Shown here: piece by piece, positions 7,114-8,217 of the stretch
Layout: each line of letters starts with the position of its first letter
Numbering within the stretch: the stretch's first letter is position 1
Origin: Bacteroidales bacterium
GTDB lineage: Bacteria; Bacteroidota; Bacteroidia; Bacteroidales; NBLH01
DNA length: 8,217 nt
NCBI GenBank assembly: GCA_029210905.1
Contig: JARGGF010000149.1
Span: 1 to 8,217, forward strand
Direction of reading: 5' to 3'
Notes under the pieces: generated by a model
The model's input: the letters and a program-made list of their open reading frames with translations, nothing else
What the model was told of the DNA's origin: nothing
Database searches by the model: none
Made by a program: the position numbers and the translations under genes

Positions 7114-8217
7114 ATGCATCATAATTTTCAATTATTTTCAAAAATACAATGTTTATTATATGGCATTGTATTTTTTTTCTCTGTGTCGCAGTGCGTTATT
7201 GCACAAGAGTCCCTGCTGGATAAGAAAATAACTGTAAATTTCAGGAAAATACCACTTCATAAAGCTTTTAAACACATCGAAAAACAACTTTCATGCTTTT
7301 TTACTTATGAAAGTGCCACTGTTGATAATCAGAAAAAGATTTCTCTTTCATTTAAAAACATTTCACTTGAAGATGCCTTAGACAGGATGTTAAATGATTC
7401 GAGTCTCAGCTATAAAGTAGTTGATAATCACGTAGTTATTAGAAAAAAATACCTCCCGGCAAACAAAGAACGATTTACTGATTCCATTCCCGAAATAATA
7501 ACCCTGAGAGGTAAAATAGTTGATGAAATTGATAACCAGCTACTTCCTTTTTCGTCAATAAGTCTGGAAGGTTATACTACTGGCGTAATTGCAAATGCAC
7601 AGGGTGAGTTTGTGTTTAAGTTACGTAAAAAATATCACGACCAAAAAGTATGTCTTGCACATCTTGGGTATAAAAACCTCTGTCTTTCGGTGGAAGACAT
7701 GATGGATACCAATCAAACATATAAACTGGAGCGTACATTTATATCTATACAAGAGGTCATTATTCGCAAAACTGATGCTCGTGAACTGATAAAAGCTGCA
7801 ATAAAAAAAATTGACGAAAATTACAGTACCAAACCGGTTTATCTTACAGGTTTTTACAGAGAATCTATCAAGCGCCGCGACAGTTATATGTTTTTTTCTG
7901 AAGCCGTAGTAAAAATTTACAAATCAGCCTATACAAACCTTTATGAGGACGAAATGGTTAAAGTGTTAAAGGCCAGAAAGATGGAAAATGTTACTGCCCA
8001 GGATACTTTTGCAGTTAAATTAAAATCGGGTCTGTCCGCTGCTCTGGAATTAGATCTGGTTAAAAACCCTCTTGATTTTTTAAAAGAAGAAAATTTTGGG
8101 AACTATGACTATAATATGGCCGATATCATTACCTATAATGACAGAAATGTTTACTTGATAGAATTCCTGCAAAAAGAAGATGTCAAAGAAGCATTGTATA
8201 TGGGGAAAATTTATATT
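7114..8217 (+). CDS. Secreted STN and carboxypeptidase-D-like domain protein (3'-truncated by window edge)
   Basis: The frame is open from the ATG at 7114, directly after an in-frame TGA (7111-7113), to the right edge: 368 residues with no stop. A signal peptide covers about 1-30 (hydrophobic core LLYGIVFFFSVS, cleavage likely after CVIA). An STN (secretin/TonB short N-terminal) domain lies at about 38-110, a carboxypeptidase-D regulatory-like domain at about 129-208 (LRGKIVDEID, IANAQGEF, LAHLGY), and the start of the unnamed domain shared with the 3982 gene at about 215-368 (DARELI, TGFYRESIKRR at 245-255, SEAVVKIYK, DTFAVKL, VKNP, GKIYI). The alignment with the 421-residue paralogue predicts only about 150 more residues, hence no TonB plug or barrel. 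Its position after sigma/FecR suggests that the STN domain talks to the FecR periplasmic domain. The input signal is unknown. It is also possible that the protein continues with an unexpected domain beyond the edge. Confidence 0.88.
   Translation, partial: MHHNFQLFSKIQCLLYGIVFFFSVSQCVIAQESLLDKKITVNFRKIPLHKAFKHIEKQLSCFFTYESATVDNQKKISLSFKNISLEDALDRMLNDSSLSYKVVDNHVVIRKKYLPANKERFTDSIPEIITLRGKIVDEIDNQLLPFSSISLEGYTTGVIANAQGEFVFKLRKKYHDQKVCLAHLGYKNLCLSVEDMMDTNQTYKLERTFISIQEVIIRKTDARELIKAAIKKIDENYSTKPVYLTGFYRESIKRRDSYMFFSEAVVKIYKSAYTNLYEDEMVKVLKARKMENVTAQDTFAVKLKSGLSAALELDLVKNPLDFLKEENFGNYDYNMADIITYNDRNVYLIEFLQKEDVKEALYMGKIYI

Noticed and set aside
7114..8217. Calling the last gene a TonB-dependent receptor (FecA/SusC-like)
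   Set aside because: The STN and carboxypeptidase-D-like domains are shared with such receptors, but the following 150 residues match the non-barrel neighbour at 3982 and show no TonB plug.
1..8217. CRISPR arrays, tRNA or rRNA genes, transposases or insertion-sequence ends
   Set aside because: I looked for spaced direct repeats, cloverleaf structures and transposase motifs and saw none.

Overview
The window looks like a piece of a Bacteroidota chromosome. The DNA is AT-rich, Shine-Dalgarno sites are absent or weak before most starts, and the ECF sigma factor and FecR-type anti-sigma factor have the Bacteroidota domain layout (the FecR protein ends in a DUF4974-like domain). Two secreted proteins carry carboxypeptidase-D regulatory-like domains, which are typical of this phylum. 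The order or genus cannot be fixed from the sequence alone; Marinilabiliales or Bacteroidales-like is a guess.

Region 1 (1-3591) is a TCA-cycle locus. It holds the 3' two thirds of sucA (E1 of 2-oxoglutarate dehydrogenase, cut by the left edge) followed by a complete sucB (E2, dihydrolipoyl succinyltransferase). The 187-nt gap between them holds an inverted repeat and a short heptamer tandem repeat that ends next to the sucB start. A strong intrinsic terminator lies downstream of sucB. The E3 gene is not in the window.

Region 2 (3592-3981) is AT-rich non-coding DNA with one or two weak hairpins and no gene that I can support.

Region 3 (3982-8217) is a cell-surface signalling locus. In order it has: (a) a secreted protein with a carboxypeptidase-D-like domain and an unrecognised C-terminal domain, followed by a strong terminator; (b) an ECF sigma factor with a plausible Bacteroidota-type promoter; (c) a single-pass FecR-type anti-sigma factor; (d) a secreted protein with an STN domain, a carboxypeptidase-D-like domain and the same C-terminal domain as (a), running off the right edge. 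In the classical FecI/FecR/FecA arrangement the STN domain is the N-terminal extension of a TonB-dependent outer-membrane receptor. Here the visible part of (d) has no TonB plug. From its alignment with (a), it should end roughly 150 residues past the edge without room for a barrel. The locus is therefore a candidate trans-envelope signalling system with a barrel-less input protein, flanked on the other side by a paralogue that lacks the STN signalling domain. This is the most interesting feature of the window.
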